From Virgibacillus_F necropolis_A (GTDB lineage: Bacteria; Bacillota; Bacilli; Bacillales; Amphibacillaceae): a stretch of DNA of 64,000 bases. Both the position numbers and the translations under genes were made by a program. Below the pieces are notes generated by a model. The model was not told the DNA's origin, searched no databases, and saw only the letters and a list, made by a program, of their open reading frames with translations. Shown here one piece after another: positions 55,600-63,363 of the stretch (the stretch's first letter is position 1; the number at the start of each line of letters is the position of its first letter). The stretch lies in NCBI RefSeq assembly GCF_044793635.1, contig NZ_CP084992.1:3348001-3412000 (forward strand), written 5' to 3'.

Positions 55600-56006
55600 T
55601 TATCTTGCAGCCAAATATCGATAGAAAGTAGACCTACTAATATCTGTTGCATTTAGAATTTCTGTAATGCTATTATATTCTTCACTATCATACATCCGAA
55701 AAGCCATATTTAGCCTAGACTGGTCTTTCTTTGGTCTGCCACCATTTCATTTCTTCCTCTGGCTTTTGCAGCCACCAGACCAGACTTCGTTCGCTCAGAT
55801 ATAATATCCCGTTCAAACTGCGCCAGTCCACAAAAGATTGTAACAACTAATTTTCCCATCGCTGTGGTGGTATCAATATTTTCATTAATCGATACAAAGT
55901 TAATATCTTTTTCCTCGAATTCACTAATGAGATCCACTAGATGTTTCGTACTTCTTCCAATCCGATCTAATTTGTACACGACAACTGTATCGCCTTCACG
56001 TAAAGG
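55600..56006 (-). pseudogene. serine recombinase/resolvase remnant
   Basis: The central resolvase domain is clear (LREGDTVVVYKLDRIGRSTKHL ... AQFERDIISERTKSGL...ARGR). The N-terminal about 60 residues with the catalytic Ser are missing upstream of 56006. A 5-bp tandem duplication GAAATGAAAT near 55741 shifts the frame; after it the typical GGRPKKDQSR and C-terminal HTH (ITEILNATDISRSTFYRYLAAR) continue to a stop at 55600. It is a dead DNA invertase/resolvase-type gene, perhaps left from a mobile element that brought the toxin locus. Confidence 0.85.
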
Positions 56007-56148
56007 GCCAGTTTGTGGAAGAAAGTAAAGAATTTCTTGCGGGATTTAATTAGGGTTAAACAATAAAGAAAATAAAATATATGAGTTGATTAGCTAGGGT
56101 GTAGTGTAAAAGCAACACCATAAAAGGTGTTTTTTTATTCACCTATAA

Positions 56149-56211
56149 TGTAATGTTGACATTACATTATAGGTGGTTTATTATAATGGTAAATGTAACG
56201 TATACATTACA
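56149..56211 (+). promoter_or_regulatory. promoter with two matching operators before the XRE-ABC operon
   Basis: TTGACA (56156-56161) and TATTAT (56179-56184) are 17 bp apart. Operator O1 TGTAATGTTGACATTACA (56149-56166) lies over the -35 inside a perfect 16-bp-arm inverted repeat (56140-56175). O2 TGTAACGTATACATTACA (56194-56211) lies at the expected transcription start. Centres are 45 bp apart. This predicts tight autorepression by the XRE protein. A short AACACC/GGTGTT hairpin with T-run lies at 56114-56137. Confidence 0.75.
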
Positions 56212-56232
56212 ATTTTTAGAGGAGTAAACCTG

Positions 56233-56445
56233 ATGAAACAAGGCGTCAAAAATTGCGTAAAGGATTTCCGGAAGCGTAAAGGAATTACACAAGATCAACT
56301 GGCCGAAGCGATACAGGTAACACGACAAACAATTATAGCTATAGAAAAACAACGATATGAGCCTAACATTGGTACGGCAATTAAATTAGCTAAAACGCTG
56401 GATTGTGAAATGAAAGACTTATTTTGGATAGAAGGGGATTTTTAG
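56233..56445 (+). CDS. XRE-family regulator of ABC operon
   Basis: This 70-aa single-domain Cro/CI-type regulator (VKDFRKRKGITQDQLAEAIQVTRQTIIAIEKQRYEPNIGTAIKLAKTLDCEMKDLF) is the widespread short form. ATG 56233 follows AGAGGAG; the frame open from 56173 runs through the operators and is not used. It precedes the membrane-protein gene by one base. It probably binds the two TGTAAyGT-type operators upstream. Confidence 0.88.
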   Translation: MKQGVKNCVKDFRKRKGITQDQLAEAIQVTRQTIIAIEKQRYEPNIGTAIKLAKTLDCEMKDLFWIEGDF

Positions 56446-56446
56446 T

Positions 56447-56839
56447 ATGGGGAATGTTAAATATCGGACAGATTTTATTTTCAAATGTTTAATTAATATT
56501 GGGCTTTTCATTTACTTTTTGATATTTTCACGTGATCCAATATTGCTGTTACTAGTCATATTGAATGCGATTTACGTAATTTCTATTGGGATTAAAATCC
56601 ATAAAGAAAAAGGTTGGAATCGTGTGTACAGAAAGCATGATCAACGGACAAAATCTAATACTCATTTTGCAGGGTATATTTCTATGTGGATTATGTTGGT
56701 AGCTTTAATTGTAGGTGGTCTATCAATAAAATATAATTTATTACCTATAGACAGTTTAAAATTGATTTCTGGAGTTTTCTTGGCGGGACTTCTTGTCTGG
56801 TTGGTTATCCGTGATTATTTAAATGTTGATGAGATTTGA
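56447..56839 (+). CDS. four-span membrane protein of ABC operon
   Basis: This 130-aa protein has hydrophobic stretches at about 10-27, 30-48, 75-93 and 103-121 and a basic loop (KEKGWNRVYRKHDQRTK). Similar small membrane genes often sit between a short XRE regulator and an ABC-2 transporter. Its role is unknown; it may assist immunity or sensing. The start is one base after the regulator stop. Confidence 0.75.
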   Translation: MGNVKYRTDFIFKCLINIGLFIYFLIFSRDPILLLLVILNAIYVISIGIKIHKEKGWNRVYRKHDQRTKSNTHFAGYISMWIMLVALIVGGLSIKYNLLPIDSLKLISGVFLAGLLVWLVIRDYLNVDEI

Positions 56840-56913
56840 TAATGTATAAAAGCGTTTATTAATCTCACTAAAATTCTAATGGTTTCAATAGGATTCCAAA
56901 AGGGGGAATGAAA

Positions 56914-57618
56914 ATGATTTATATATTGAGACGTGAATTTGTTGATGCATTTAAAAGTGTTCGTTCGGTATTAATCATTTTGTTTTTAACACTCATTGCT
57001 TATTTTTCTGCCAGGTTTTTAAAAAATCACCAAGATTTGATTAATGAGATTGTCACAAGCGGCGAAAGTATAAGTGTTGATGCAGTATATACTGGTGCTG
57101 TTTCAGCCGTCATTTTAGTATTTGGCTATTTATTTGTATTTGCAATATCCCATGACATAATTAATAGTGAAATTGAAATGAAAACCATAAGACTGCTCGT
57201 GACAAAAGCATCGAGATTTCAAATTATGCTTGGTAAATTATTGGGTGCTTTTTTATTCTGGATTGCGACAATATCAGTTACATATGGTGTGATTTTCATT
57301 ATTTCAGGATCTTGGTCTTTAAAAGATTACATACAGACCATCTGTTTTTTGTTCTATATAGTTACGTTCGTGCATCTTATTTCGACAATTATTCCAAAGA
57401 CTAAATTGTCCATGTTTCTCGGTATTTTGCTTGCAATTGTATTGCCAATCGTTAATCTAATTTCACTTTTGGTAGATAGGTGGTATTTTATACCGTTTAA
57501 GTTTACTTTGCCATTTTACTATCTAAATAATTCCTATATTTTTATGATCTTTCCATTAATGATCGGAGCTGCTTTCTTTGTTGTTTCAATTTTAATTATG
57601 GAAAGAAGGGACTTATAA
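56914..57618 (+). CDS. ABC-2 type transporter permease
   Basis: This 234-aa permease has six predicted helices and begins MIYILRREFVDAFKSVRSV. The EIEMKTIRLLVTKASRFQIMLGKLLGAFLFW segment is typical of ABC-2 exporters. ATG 56914 is preferred over 56908, which abuts the AGGGGGA ribosome site. It works with the ATPase that begins immediately after its stop. Confidence 0.88.
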   Translation: MIYILRREFVDAFKSVRSVLIILFLTLIAYFSARFLKNHQDLINEIVTSGESISVDAVYTGAVSAVILVFGYLFVFAISHDIINSEIEMKTIRLLVTKASRFQIMLGKLLGAFLFWIATISVTYGVIFIISGSWSLKDYIQTICFLFYIVTFVHLISTIIPKTKLSMFLGILLAIVLPIVNLISLLVDRWYFIPFKFTLPFYYLNNSYIFMIFPLMIGAAFFVVSILIMERRDL

Positions 57619-58536
57619 ATGACAAAAAAGGTTATTGTAGCGGAAAATTTGATGAAAAGTTATGGTGAATCAAAAGTACTAAAAGGCATTAGTTTATCCG
57701 TGTACAAAGGGGAAGTCTTCGGATTTGTAGGACACAATGGTGCAGGAAAATCAACGTTGATTCATACACTAACTGGTATTATTAACAAAACTTCGGGAAC
57801 TTTTCATATATTGGGTACATCAGGAGATCAACTGAATAAGGTAAAAAAAAGAATTGGTGTAATGCCAGATATTACTAATCTGTATCACGATATGAGGGGA
57901 ATTAACTTTTTGAAATATATGGGAAGTATCGTTGGAGATAAGTGTACAAGAGATGAATATAAAAACCTTTTACATAGTGTGGGGCTAGAAGATGCAGGTA
58001 TGAAAAAAATTAAAAACTATTCTTTCGGCATGAAAAAGAAAATCAGTATTGCACAGGCATTGTTAGGAGACCCGGAAATTATATTTCTTGATGAACCTAC
58101 TTCAGGACTCGATCCTGAATCAGCCATTCATATTCGCGAAATGATAACAAAGCTGCAAAAAAGCGGGAAAACCATTTTTCTTACGTCTCATAATCTGGAT
58201 GAAATTGAAAGAATAAGTGACAGGGTAGGAATTATTAGTGATGGAGTGATTAAGAAATTAGGGACACCACGTGAGTTGAAAACAGAAACAGCTAAAGGGA
58301 TTGGGATATCCGTCCGAACAAAACCTATTCTAACAGCTTCCAAAACTTTTGAGCTTTCGAATGATCTGGGTATGAATTTGACTTTTGTTGATACAAAAAA
58401 AGACTATGCATTATTGAATGTTACTTCTGATGAAGAAATTCCTAAACTTTCCAAAGGATTAATTGAGTCTGGAGTCCAATTGTATGAATTAAAAGTAGTG
58501 GAATCGACTTTGGAAGAAGTGTTCATAAATGCCTGA
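57619..58536 (+). CDS. ABC transporter ATP-binding protein
   Basis: This 305-aa ATPase of the drug/bacteriocin-export type (BcrA-like) has Walker A GHNGAGKST, a signature changed to YSFGMKKKI, Walker B IIFLDEPTSGLDPES and H-loop LTSHNLDEIE. A C-terminal extension of about 90 residues is usual for the group. It directly follows the permease stop. Export of, or immunity to, a peptide antibiotic is plausible but not proven. R6 begins about 20 bp after the stop. Confidence 0.92.
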   Translation: MTKKVIVAENLMKSYGESKVLKGISLSVYKGEVFGFVGHNGAGKSTLIHTLTGIINKTSGTFHILGTSGDQLNKVKKRIGVMPDITNLYHDMRGINFLKYMGSIVGDKCTRDEYKNLLHSVGLEDAGMKKIKNYSFGMKKKISIAQALLGDPEIIFLDEPTSGLDPESAIHIREMITKLQKSGKTIFLTSHNLDEIERISDRVGIISDGVIKKLGTPRELKTETAKGIGISVRTKPILTASKTFELSNDLGMNLTFVDTKKDYALLNVTSDEEIPKLSKGLIESGVQLYELKVVESTLEEVFINA

Positions 58537-58555
58537 AATTTAAGGAGTTACTATT

Positions 58556-58635
58556 TATTCCTTAAACGGGCGCCTATCTGGAATAAGGATGGGGGTCCTG
58601 ACTTGCGGATATGGGCCAGTTTTGTAGAATCAAGG
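58556..58635 (+). repeat. R6: array repeat, full-length
   Basis: Left core GGGCGCCTATCTGGAATAAG (58568-58587); right part GCGGATATGGGCCAG then TTTTGTAGAATCAAG, GGGCCA at 58613-58618. Confidence 0.8.
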
Positions 58636-58684
58636 GAGCTGTTTTATAAAATTAATAACAACTTAAGGTGAGGGGAGAAAGCAA

Positions 58685-59218
58685 ATGAACCTAGAACTGA
58701 TGGATATTTTCCGCATGGAATATGACTTTAGTTGGGATACTGAGACCTGGTTTTTGCCTTTAGAATCTGCTCTTAAGGGTTTAAATTCCAAAGATGCAAG
58801 CTGGCAACCTCCTGGAGGAGGGAATACAATTTGGCAAACTGTGAACCATTTAAACTATTACAACACTCTGCTTGTTAGACAAATCAATGGCATAACGCCT
58901 AGGAAAAAGGCATCTAATAGCAAGGATACATATGGAGATATAGGGGAACCAGAGTCTGAAGAATGGAAGGAAATCTTGGCAGAAGATACATTTGGAAATG
59001 TCGGGGATCCAGCAGACTCTGAAAAATGGAAGGCAGCCTTAGCAGAAACTCGCCTAATTTGTGGGGATTTGCGTAAATCACTAGCACAAGTTAATGACAG
59101 TAGGCTGGAAGAGGAACATGTTGGGAGGATGGCTCGTCAGATTTTACATAACGTATACCATATAGGGCAAATAGTATTAATTCGCAAACAACAAGGATCC
59201 TGGCCGAAGGAGCGATAG
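58685..59218 (+). CDS. DinB-family protein with internal tandem duplication
   Basis: This 177-aa four-helix DinB/YfiT-type protein is a putative metal-dependent thiol S-transferase. Metal-binding His residues lie in TVNHLNYY and HNVYHIGQI. Residues about 80-121 hold two diverged copies of a 20-21-residue unit (DTYGDIGEPESEEWKEILAE and DTFGNVGDPADSEKWKAALAE), lengthening the loop after helix 2; typical family members have one. GGTGAGGGGAGA precedes the ATG. R6 is upstream, R7 21 bp downstream. Confidence 0.85.
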   Translation: MNLELMDIFRMEYDFSWDTETWFLPLESALKGLNSKDASWQPPGGGNTIWQTVNHLNYYNTLLVRQINGITPRKKASNSKDTYGDIGEPESEEWKEILAEDTFGNVGDPADSEKWKAALAETRLICGDLRKSLAQVNDSRLEEEHVGRMARQILHNVYHIGQIVLIRKQQGSWPKER

Positions 59219-59228
59219 CAATTTGTAT

Positions 59229-59302
59229 ATTCTCCAAACGGGCGCTTTTCCTAATAAGGAGAAGCGCCCATCTTGCGTATTAGGGCCAGATTGTTGAATA
59301 AA
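59229..59302 (+). repeat. R7: array repeat, full-length, best hairpin
   Basis: GGGCGCTTTTCCT (59240-59252) pairs with AGGAGAAGCGCCC (13 bp, one wobble) around AATA. The right half is GCGTATTAGGGCCAGATTG then TTGAATAAA. Confidence 0.88.
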
Positions 59303-59320
59303 AAAATAACCACGATATTA

Positions 59321-59434
59321 TTAATCGCGGCGTTTTACCTCTTCTACAAGTAGCGCAATAAAATCTTGGTTTAGATTTAATTTCTTAGCTTTATCGTTGG
59401 CCTCAAGAAGTAGTTCATAGGAAACGATATTCAT
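59321..59434 (-). CDS. sda: Sda-like sporulation checkpoint peptide
   Basis: This 37-aa peptide MNIVSYELLLEANDKAKKLN then LNQDFIALLVEEVKRRD matches the two-helix hairpin of Sda (ELL-EAY-KA-ELNL--DFI-LL--EI-RR), the inhibitor of sporulation kinase KinA. AGGTG lies 5 bp before the ATG. It is shorter than typical Sda (46-52 aa) at the C-terminus. It lies between R7 and R8, opposite to most array genes. Confidence 0.65.
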   Translation of the reverse strand: MNIVSYELLLEANDKAKKLNLNQDFIALLVEEVKRRD

Positions 59435-59462
59435 TTTTCACCTAATTTCTTTGTCTAGTATG

Positions 59463-59570
59463 TTATTCACTTTCCCGATAATGCTCTTCAACTAACCAGG
59501 TAATAAATTCTTTTTTATCACTTGGTGGCTCTCGGTTCAGGCTTTCTTCAAATTCATTTTGATTTTGCAA
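59463..59570 (-). CDS. possible 35-aa peptide overlapping membrane-protein 3' end
   Basis: From TTG 59570 the frame reads MQNQNEFEESLNREPPSDKK then EFITWLVEEHYRESE. It overlaps the end of the CBO0543-like gene by 17 bp, so it would be translationally coupled. The acidic helix resembles small regulatory peptides such as the adjacent Sda-like one. No good ribosome site; tentative. Confidence 0.35.
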   Translation of the reverse strand: MQNQNEFEESLNREPPSDKKEFITWLVEEHYRESE

Positions 59571-60093
59571 TTTTACTCATTTGATAAGATAGTACAAATA
59601 TAATATACATAGCAACAAACGAGTAAAAATAATGCCAATCAATCATATAGAAAACACCTATTATTTTTAATAGTGGAAGTCCGATAAATGAAACGAATAA
59701 AGAAAGAATAACCCCTTTTAAATACACATTGAATTTGTAAAATAATTGGATTGTGAACATTATTAAGACAGGAATGATAAAAAAGTTCCATGGTATGTAA
59801 TTCGAGGCTATAGGTAAAAATTCATAGTGATAATCATACATTCCAAAGAAAATAAATGTAGTATCCAGAAATACAGATAAAACTACTGAGGTCAGCCCTG
59901 CTAGTAATAATTTTACTGTCAAATTTTTATTATGATATTTTATCCATAAGGTAATAGGAATAATAGAAAATAAGACAGCAAACCACCAATGCCAGTCAAA
60001 TAAAACATATTCTTTCCAAATGTCTAGCTTATATTGATGAACATTTAATAATTGATCTTCCAATTTCTTTGTTGAATCCAAATATCGATCCAT
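59554..60093 (-). CDS. CBO0543-family membrane protein
   Basis: This 179-aa protein has five predicted helices, with the family's Trp-rich start (WKEYVLFDWHWWFAVLFSIIPITLW), a helix-breaking YHYEFLPIASNYIPWNFFIIP segment and a C-terminal Tyr/Phe-rich span. CBO0543 proteins are common in Bacillaceae, of unknown function. Start ATG 60093 follows AGAAAGG; the ATG at 60102 overlaps it. It is on the minus strand, unlike its array neighbours. Confidence 0.8.
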   Translation of the reverse strand: MDRYLDSTKKLEDQLLNVHQYKLDIWKEYVLFDWHWWFAVLFSIIPITLWIKYHNKNLTVKLLLAGLTSVVLSVFLDTTFIFFGMYDYHYEFLPIASNYIPWNFFIIPVLIMFTIQLFYKFNVYLKGVILSLFVSFIGLPLLKIIGVFYMIDWHYFYSFVAMYIIFVLSYQMSKIAKSK

Positions 60094-60271
60094 AGTTATC
60101 ATCCTTTCTGATACCTATTATTTGACTTAACAAATGTTTTATACGAGGGAAAGTTCAGAGTTGCATTTATACATACACCAGCGGTATCATTTTGGTTTTT
60201 GGTCGGATTGTTTCTTTCATAGATGGAAAATGATTATTAAGCAAAAGGGGCTCGAAAGCTGAATAAGCATG

Positions 60272-60344
60272 TGCCACTATCGGGCGCCATTCTTGAATAA
60301 GGATTGGTGTAAGTTTCGTATATAGGGCCAGATTGTTAAATAAG
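60272..60344 (+). repeat. R8: array repeat, full-length
   Basis: Left core GGGCGCCATTCTTGAATAAG starts at 60282; right part TTTCGTATATAGGGCCAGA then TTGTTAAATAAG. It is nearly identical to R2 although 9 kb apart. A partial-looking GGGGCTCGAAAGCTGAATAAG lies just before (60247-60266). Confidence 0.88.
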
Positions 60345-60510
60345 AGATTTTACTTTGTTTCAAAATGAAAAATAAAATTGTTGTAATGCATTAACTATGT
60401 AACTCCTGATAGTGTAAAATAAAATGCGAAATGTCAATCGTGTATGATGTGTAAGGTGGGGCTTAGAAAAGTAATTTGAAAAACTATGAGAAGAGGAGCG
60501 TGTTTTTGCG

Positions 60511-61014
60511 ATGACAGCTAATTTTGAACCTATGGAGTTTGAGATGGAAACCGATCGACTGTCACTGAGTATGTGGAGGGAATCAGATGCATCCTGGTAT
60601 AGGGAACTTGTTGCCGAACGTGGCCAGGATATGCCTACTCCCGATGTTGCTCGTAACAAAGTCATCAGTTTACGTAATAAAGCATTGGAAAATGGTATCG
60701 CTCCACTCACCATTCGTCGCCGAGATGAAGGAGATTATATTGGGTACTGCGGATTGATTATTGGTCGCTCTACGCTGGAAGAGCCGGAGATCGCCTACGA
60801 GCTGTTCCGTAGGGTACACGGTAATGGCTATGCAACTGAAGCAGCATCCGCAGTCTTGGATGGTGCAATAGCCACCGGGCGCCGCCGGCTCTGGTCAACA
60901 GTGGGATCCTGGAATGTTGCATCTTTTCGAGTGCTTGAAAAAATAGGATTTAAACGAGACCACAGCACGTGGGATGAACATGGTGAAATTGTTTGGAATG
61001 TTCGCGATCTCTAG
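60511..61014 (+). CDS. GNAT N-acetyltransferase, RimJ/RimL type
   Basis: This 167-aa acetyltransferase starts with FEMETDRLSLSMWRESDASWY; the acetyl-CoA region reads YELFRRVHGNGYATEAASAVLDGA, then WSTVGSWNVASFRVLEKIGFKRDHS. AGAAGAGGAG precedes the ATG. Base composition is noticeably GC-richer than the neighbouring cassettes, hinting at a different origin. R8 lies upstream, R9 109 bp downstream. Confidence 0.9.
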   Translation: MTANFEPMEFEMETDRLSLSMWRESDASWYRELVAERGQDMPTPDVARNKVISLRNKALENGIAPLTIRRRDEGDYIGYCGLIIGRSTLEEPEIAYELFRRVHGNGYATEAASAVLDGAIATGRRRLWSTVGSWNVASFRVLEKIGFKRDHSTWDEHGEIVWNVRDL

Positions 61015-61111
61015 ATGGTTTAGGCAGCAATTTGTGCTTGCACAGACTGGCATAATCATTTCTGATGTATGGATTTTATTGCATACGCAAATACTGGGTT
61101 ACGCTAAAGCT

Positions 61112-61177
61112 GCAAAACAATAGGGCGCGCTTGTCGAACAAGGCGTACGTCTGAATTGGGCCATTTAACGGAATTAG
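61112..61177 (+). repeat. R9: array repeat, full-length, diverged
   Basis: Left core GGGCGCGCTTGTCGAACAAG (61123-61142) forms CTTG/CAAG plus CGCG/GCGT around a bulge; right core TTGGGCCATTTAACGGAATT (GGGCCA 61158-61163). Confidence 0.75.
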
Positions 61178-61252
61178 AAAAAGGATTATTCTTAAGTGAA
61201 TCGAATTAATAGTAAGAGGTTATAACATTGAAAATGAAAGGAAAATTAATAC

Positions 61253-61669
61253 ATGAGAATGTTACAATCTATTCCGGCATTGCCAGTGAGGAATATTAAA
61301 CAAAGCATGGGTTTTTATTGCGATAAACTTGGTTTTACCTTGGTCCACCATGAGGTCGGTTTCGCTATCCTTATGTGTAATGAGGTTCGGATTCATCTTT
61401 GGGAAGCAAGTGATGAAAGCTGGCGCGCTCGTGGTAATTCTTCACCAGTCTGTTCAGGTGCCGAGTCGTTTATTGCTGGTACTGCCAGTTGCCGCATTGA
61501 AGTGGAAGGGATTGATGAACTATATCAACGTATTAAGCCTTTGGGTATTTTGAACCCCAAAGCACCATTAAGAGATCAGTGGTGGGAAGAACGAGACTTT
61601 GCAGTAACTGATCCCGACAACAATCTGGTTAGCTTTTTTCAACAAGTCAAAAGCGATGATCATATTTAG
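61253..61669 (+). CDS. VOC-fold protein, bleomycin-resistance-like
   Basis: This 138-aa protein is made of two beta-alpha-beta-beta-beta units: SIPALPVRNIKQSMGFYCDKLGFTLVHHEVGFAILM and the C-terminal WWEERDFAVTDPDNNLVSF. It resembles drug-sequestering bleomycin-binding proteins more than metal-dependent glyoxalases. The ligand is unknown. R10 begins within a few bases of its stop codon. Confidence 0.85.
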   Translation: MRMLQSIPALPVRNIKQSMGFYCDKLGFTLVHHEVGFAILMCNEVRIHLWEASDESWRARGNSSPVCSGAESFIAGTASCRIEVEGIDELYQRIKPLGILNPKAPLRDQWWEERDFAVTDPDNNLVSFFQQVKSDDHI

Positions 61670-61670
61670 C

Positions 61671-61743
61671 TGTTCCGCAAAAGGGCGCTTTTCAGGAATA
61701 AAGATTAGCGATCATTCATTTAAATGGCGAGATAATTGAATAA
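61671..61743 (+). repeat. R10: array repeat, full-length, diverged right half
   Basis: Left core GGGCGCTTTTCAGGAATAAAG (61683-61703); right half ATTTAAATGGCGAGATAATTG then AATAAC, in which GGGCCA has become TGGCGA. The core starts 13 bp after the VOC stop. Confidence 0.7.
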
Positions 61744-61817
61744 CCAAACCTCTATATAATGTTCAATAATTTAAATCAGGAGATATAATGGAAACTGCTG
61801 AATAAAGGGGGATTCAA

Positions 61818-62345
61818 ATGGATAGGCCAACGGAAGAGGTACTCGTTCATCCAGACGGAACAACAATTACTTTTTTAGATCGAGGCACTGATAAAAAAGG
61901 GGAATTTTTAATTGTTGAACATCTCGTATTGAAACGGGGTGCTATGAACGGCCCTCATTGGCATCCAATTCTGACGGAATCATTTACGGTTAAGGAAGGG
62001 AAGATGCGCTTTATAGTAGATGGCGAGGAGCAGCTTCTTGGACCTGGTCAACATATTAAGGTTCTTCCCAAACAGGTGCATCAATTCTGGAACGAGAGTA
62101 AAGATCGGTTGATAGCTATTCATGAAATCCGACCACCGGGAAATCATTGGAACATGTTCAGACTTATTCATAAATTAACCAAACAAAACAAATTAAATTC
62201 CAAAGGCATACCTTGGAATCCGTTATGGCTGGGGATGGCGTGGGAGTGTATAGACGGATATATAGTAGGACCTCCTATCTTCTTACAAAGGGTTGTATTC
62301 GGGGGATTGGCACGACTGGCACGTGCAATCGGATTTCAAATTTAA
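61818..62345 (+). CDS. cupin-domain protein
   Basis: This 175-aa protein has a cupin core with metal ligands in GPHWHPILTESF (motif 1) and VHQFWN (motif 2), and a C-terminal helical tail of about 65 residues (GIPWNPLWLGMAWECID ... LARLARAIGF). The substrate is unknown; similar proteins are stand-alone genes in Bacillaceae. AAAGGGGG precedes the start. It is a cassette between R10 and R11. Confidence 0.85.
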   Translation: MDRPTEEVLVHPDGTTITFLDRGTDKKGEFLIVEHLVLKRGAMNGPHWHPILTESFTVKEGKMRFIVDGEEQLLGPGQHIKVLPKQVHQFWNESKDRLIAIHEIRPPGNHWNMFRLIHKLTKQNKLNSKGIPWNPLWLGMAWECIDGYIVGPPIFLQRVVFGGLARLARAIGFQI

Positions 62346-62370
62346 GCCTTGTACAATCATAGATGAGTTG

Positions 62371-62444
62371 CTCAATTATAGGGCGCCATTCTTGAATAAA
62401 GCTGCGTCCGATATTTCTTTAAAGGGCCATTTTGTAGAATAAAG
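62371..62444 (+). repeat. R11: array repeat, full-length
   Basis: Left core GGGCGCCATTCTTGAATAAA starts at 62381; right part TTAAAGGGCCATTTTG then TAGAATAAAG (GGGCCA 62424-62429). The core starts 36 bp after the cupin stop. Confidence 0.85.
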
Positions 62445-62515
62445 CCTTACAGTCTGTTATATTTATGGCGAACGCATATTCTTGTAAATATCTAATTGAA
62501 TTTGGGGGATAAAAA

Positions 62516-63337
62516 ATGCCTTTCTGTAAAGTTAAAAACGCTAATATTTACTACGAAGACATTGGGACAGGAAAACCGATTATAATGATACATGGGTTTT
62601 CGCCCGACCAGAGACTGATGAGTGGTTGTATGGAGCCTATTTTTAAAGAAAGAGAAGGATGGAGACGTATTTACGTTGATCTACCAGGAATGGGTCAAAC
62701 TAGTGATTATGAACAAATAAGTAATTCTGATGAAATGTTAGAGTCATTAATAAATTTTATTGAAACTTTAATACCAAATCAAACCTACCTAATTGCAGGT
62801 GAATCCTATGGTGGTTATCTATCGAGAGGAATCATCAAGATGCAGAAAGAACAGATATTGGGTGCTGCATTTATTTGTCCCATGATTTTACCTGAGAAAG
62901 ACGATAGAACGCTTCCAGAACATACTATTGTATATTCAGATAATGAATTTTTGTCTAAATTAACAAAAGAGGAAGCAGATGATTTCAGCTCAAATCAAGT
63001 TGTTCTAGACGAATATAACTGGATGAGGTACATCAGTGAAGTTATGGCCGGTTGTAAGATAGCAGATGAGGAATTCTTAGCCAAAGTACAAAAAAGATAT
63101 GGATTTTCTTTCAATTTGGACGGAGTCGGGTTTGTTAAACCCAGTGTATTCTTGCTTGGGAAACAGGATTCTATAGTTGGATATAAGGATGCATTTGAAG
63201 TTTTGAATCAATTCCCAAGGGGAACATTTTCTGTTTTGGATAGAGCTGGTCACAACTTGCAAATTGAGCAACCAGAATTGTTTAATTCACTTATTAACGA
63301 ATGGCTAGATAGAGTAGTAGAGGAATTCAATGATTGA
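62516..63337 (+). CDS. alpha/beta-hydrolase
   Basis: This 273-aa hydrolase has the oxyanion loop MIHGFSPD, nucleophile elbow GESYGG (Ser97), a catalytic Asp probably in LLGKQDSIVG, and His in DRAGHNLQIEQPE. It has no signal peptide, so it is cytoplasmic. The substrate cannot be told. TTGGGGGAT precedes the ATG. It is a cassette between R11 and R12. Confidence 0.9.
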   Translation: MPFCKVKNANIYYEDIGTGKPIIMIHGFSPDQRLMSGCMEPIFKEREGWRRIYVDLPGMGQTSDYEQISNSDEMLESLINFIETLIPNQTYLIAGESYGGYLSRGIIKMQKEQILGAAFICPMILPEKDDRTLPEHTIVYSDNEFLSKLTKEEADDFSSNQVVLDEYNWMRYISEVMAGCKIADEEFLAKVQKRYGFSFNLDGVGFVKPSVFLLGKQDSIVGYKDAFEVLNQFPRGTFSVLDRAGHNLQIEQPELFNSLINEWLDRVVEEFND

Positions 63338-63363
63338 AGAATTTTTTAGGAAAAGTTCTTTAA

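Noticed and set aside
59229..59302. R repeats as ordinary Rho-independent terminators
   Set aside because: The hairpins are not followed by T-tracts, and a second conserved half of about 30 bp follows each full copy.
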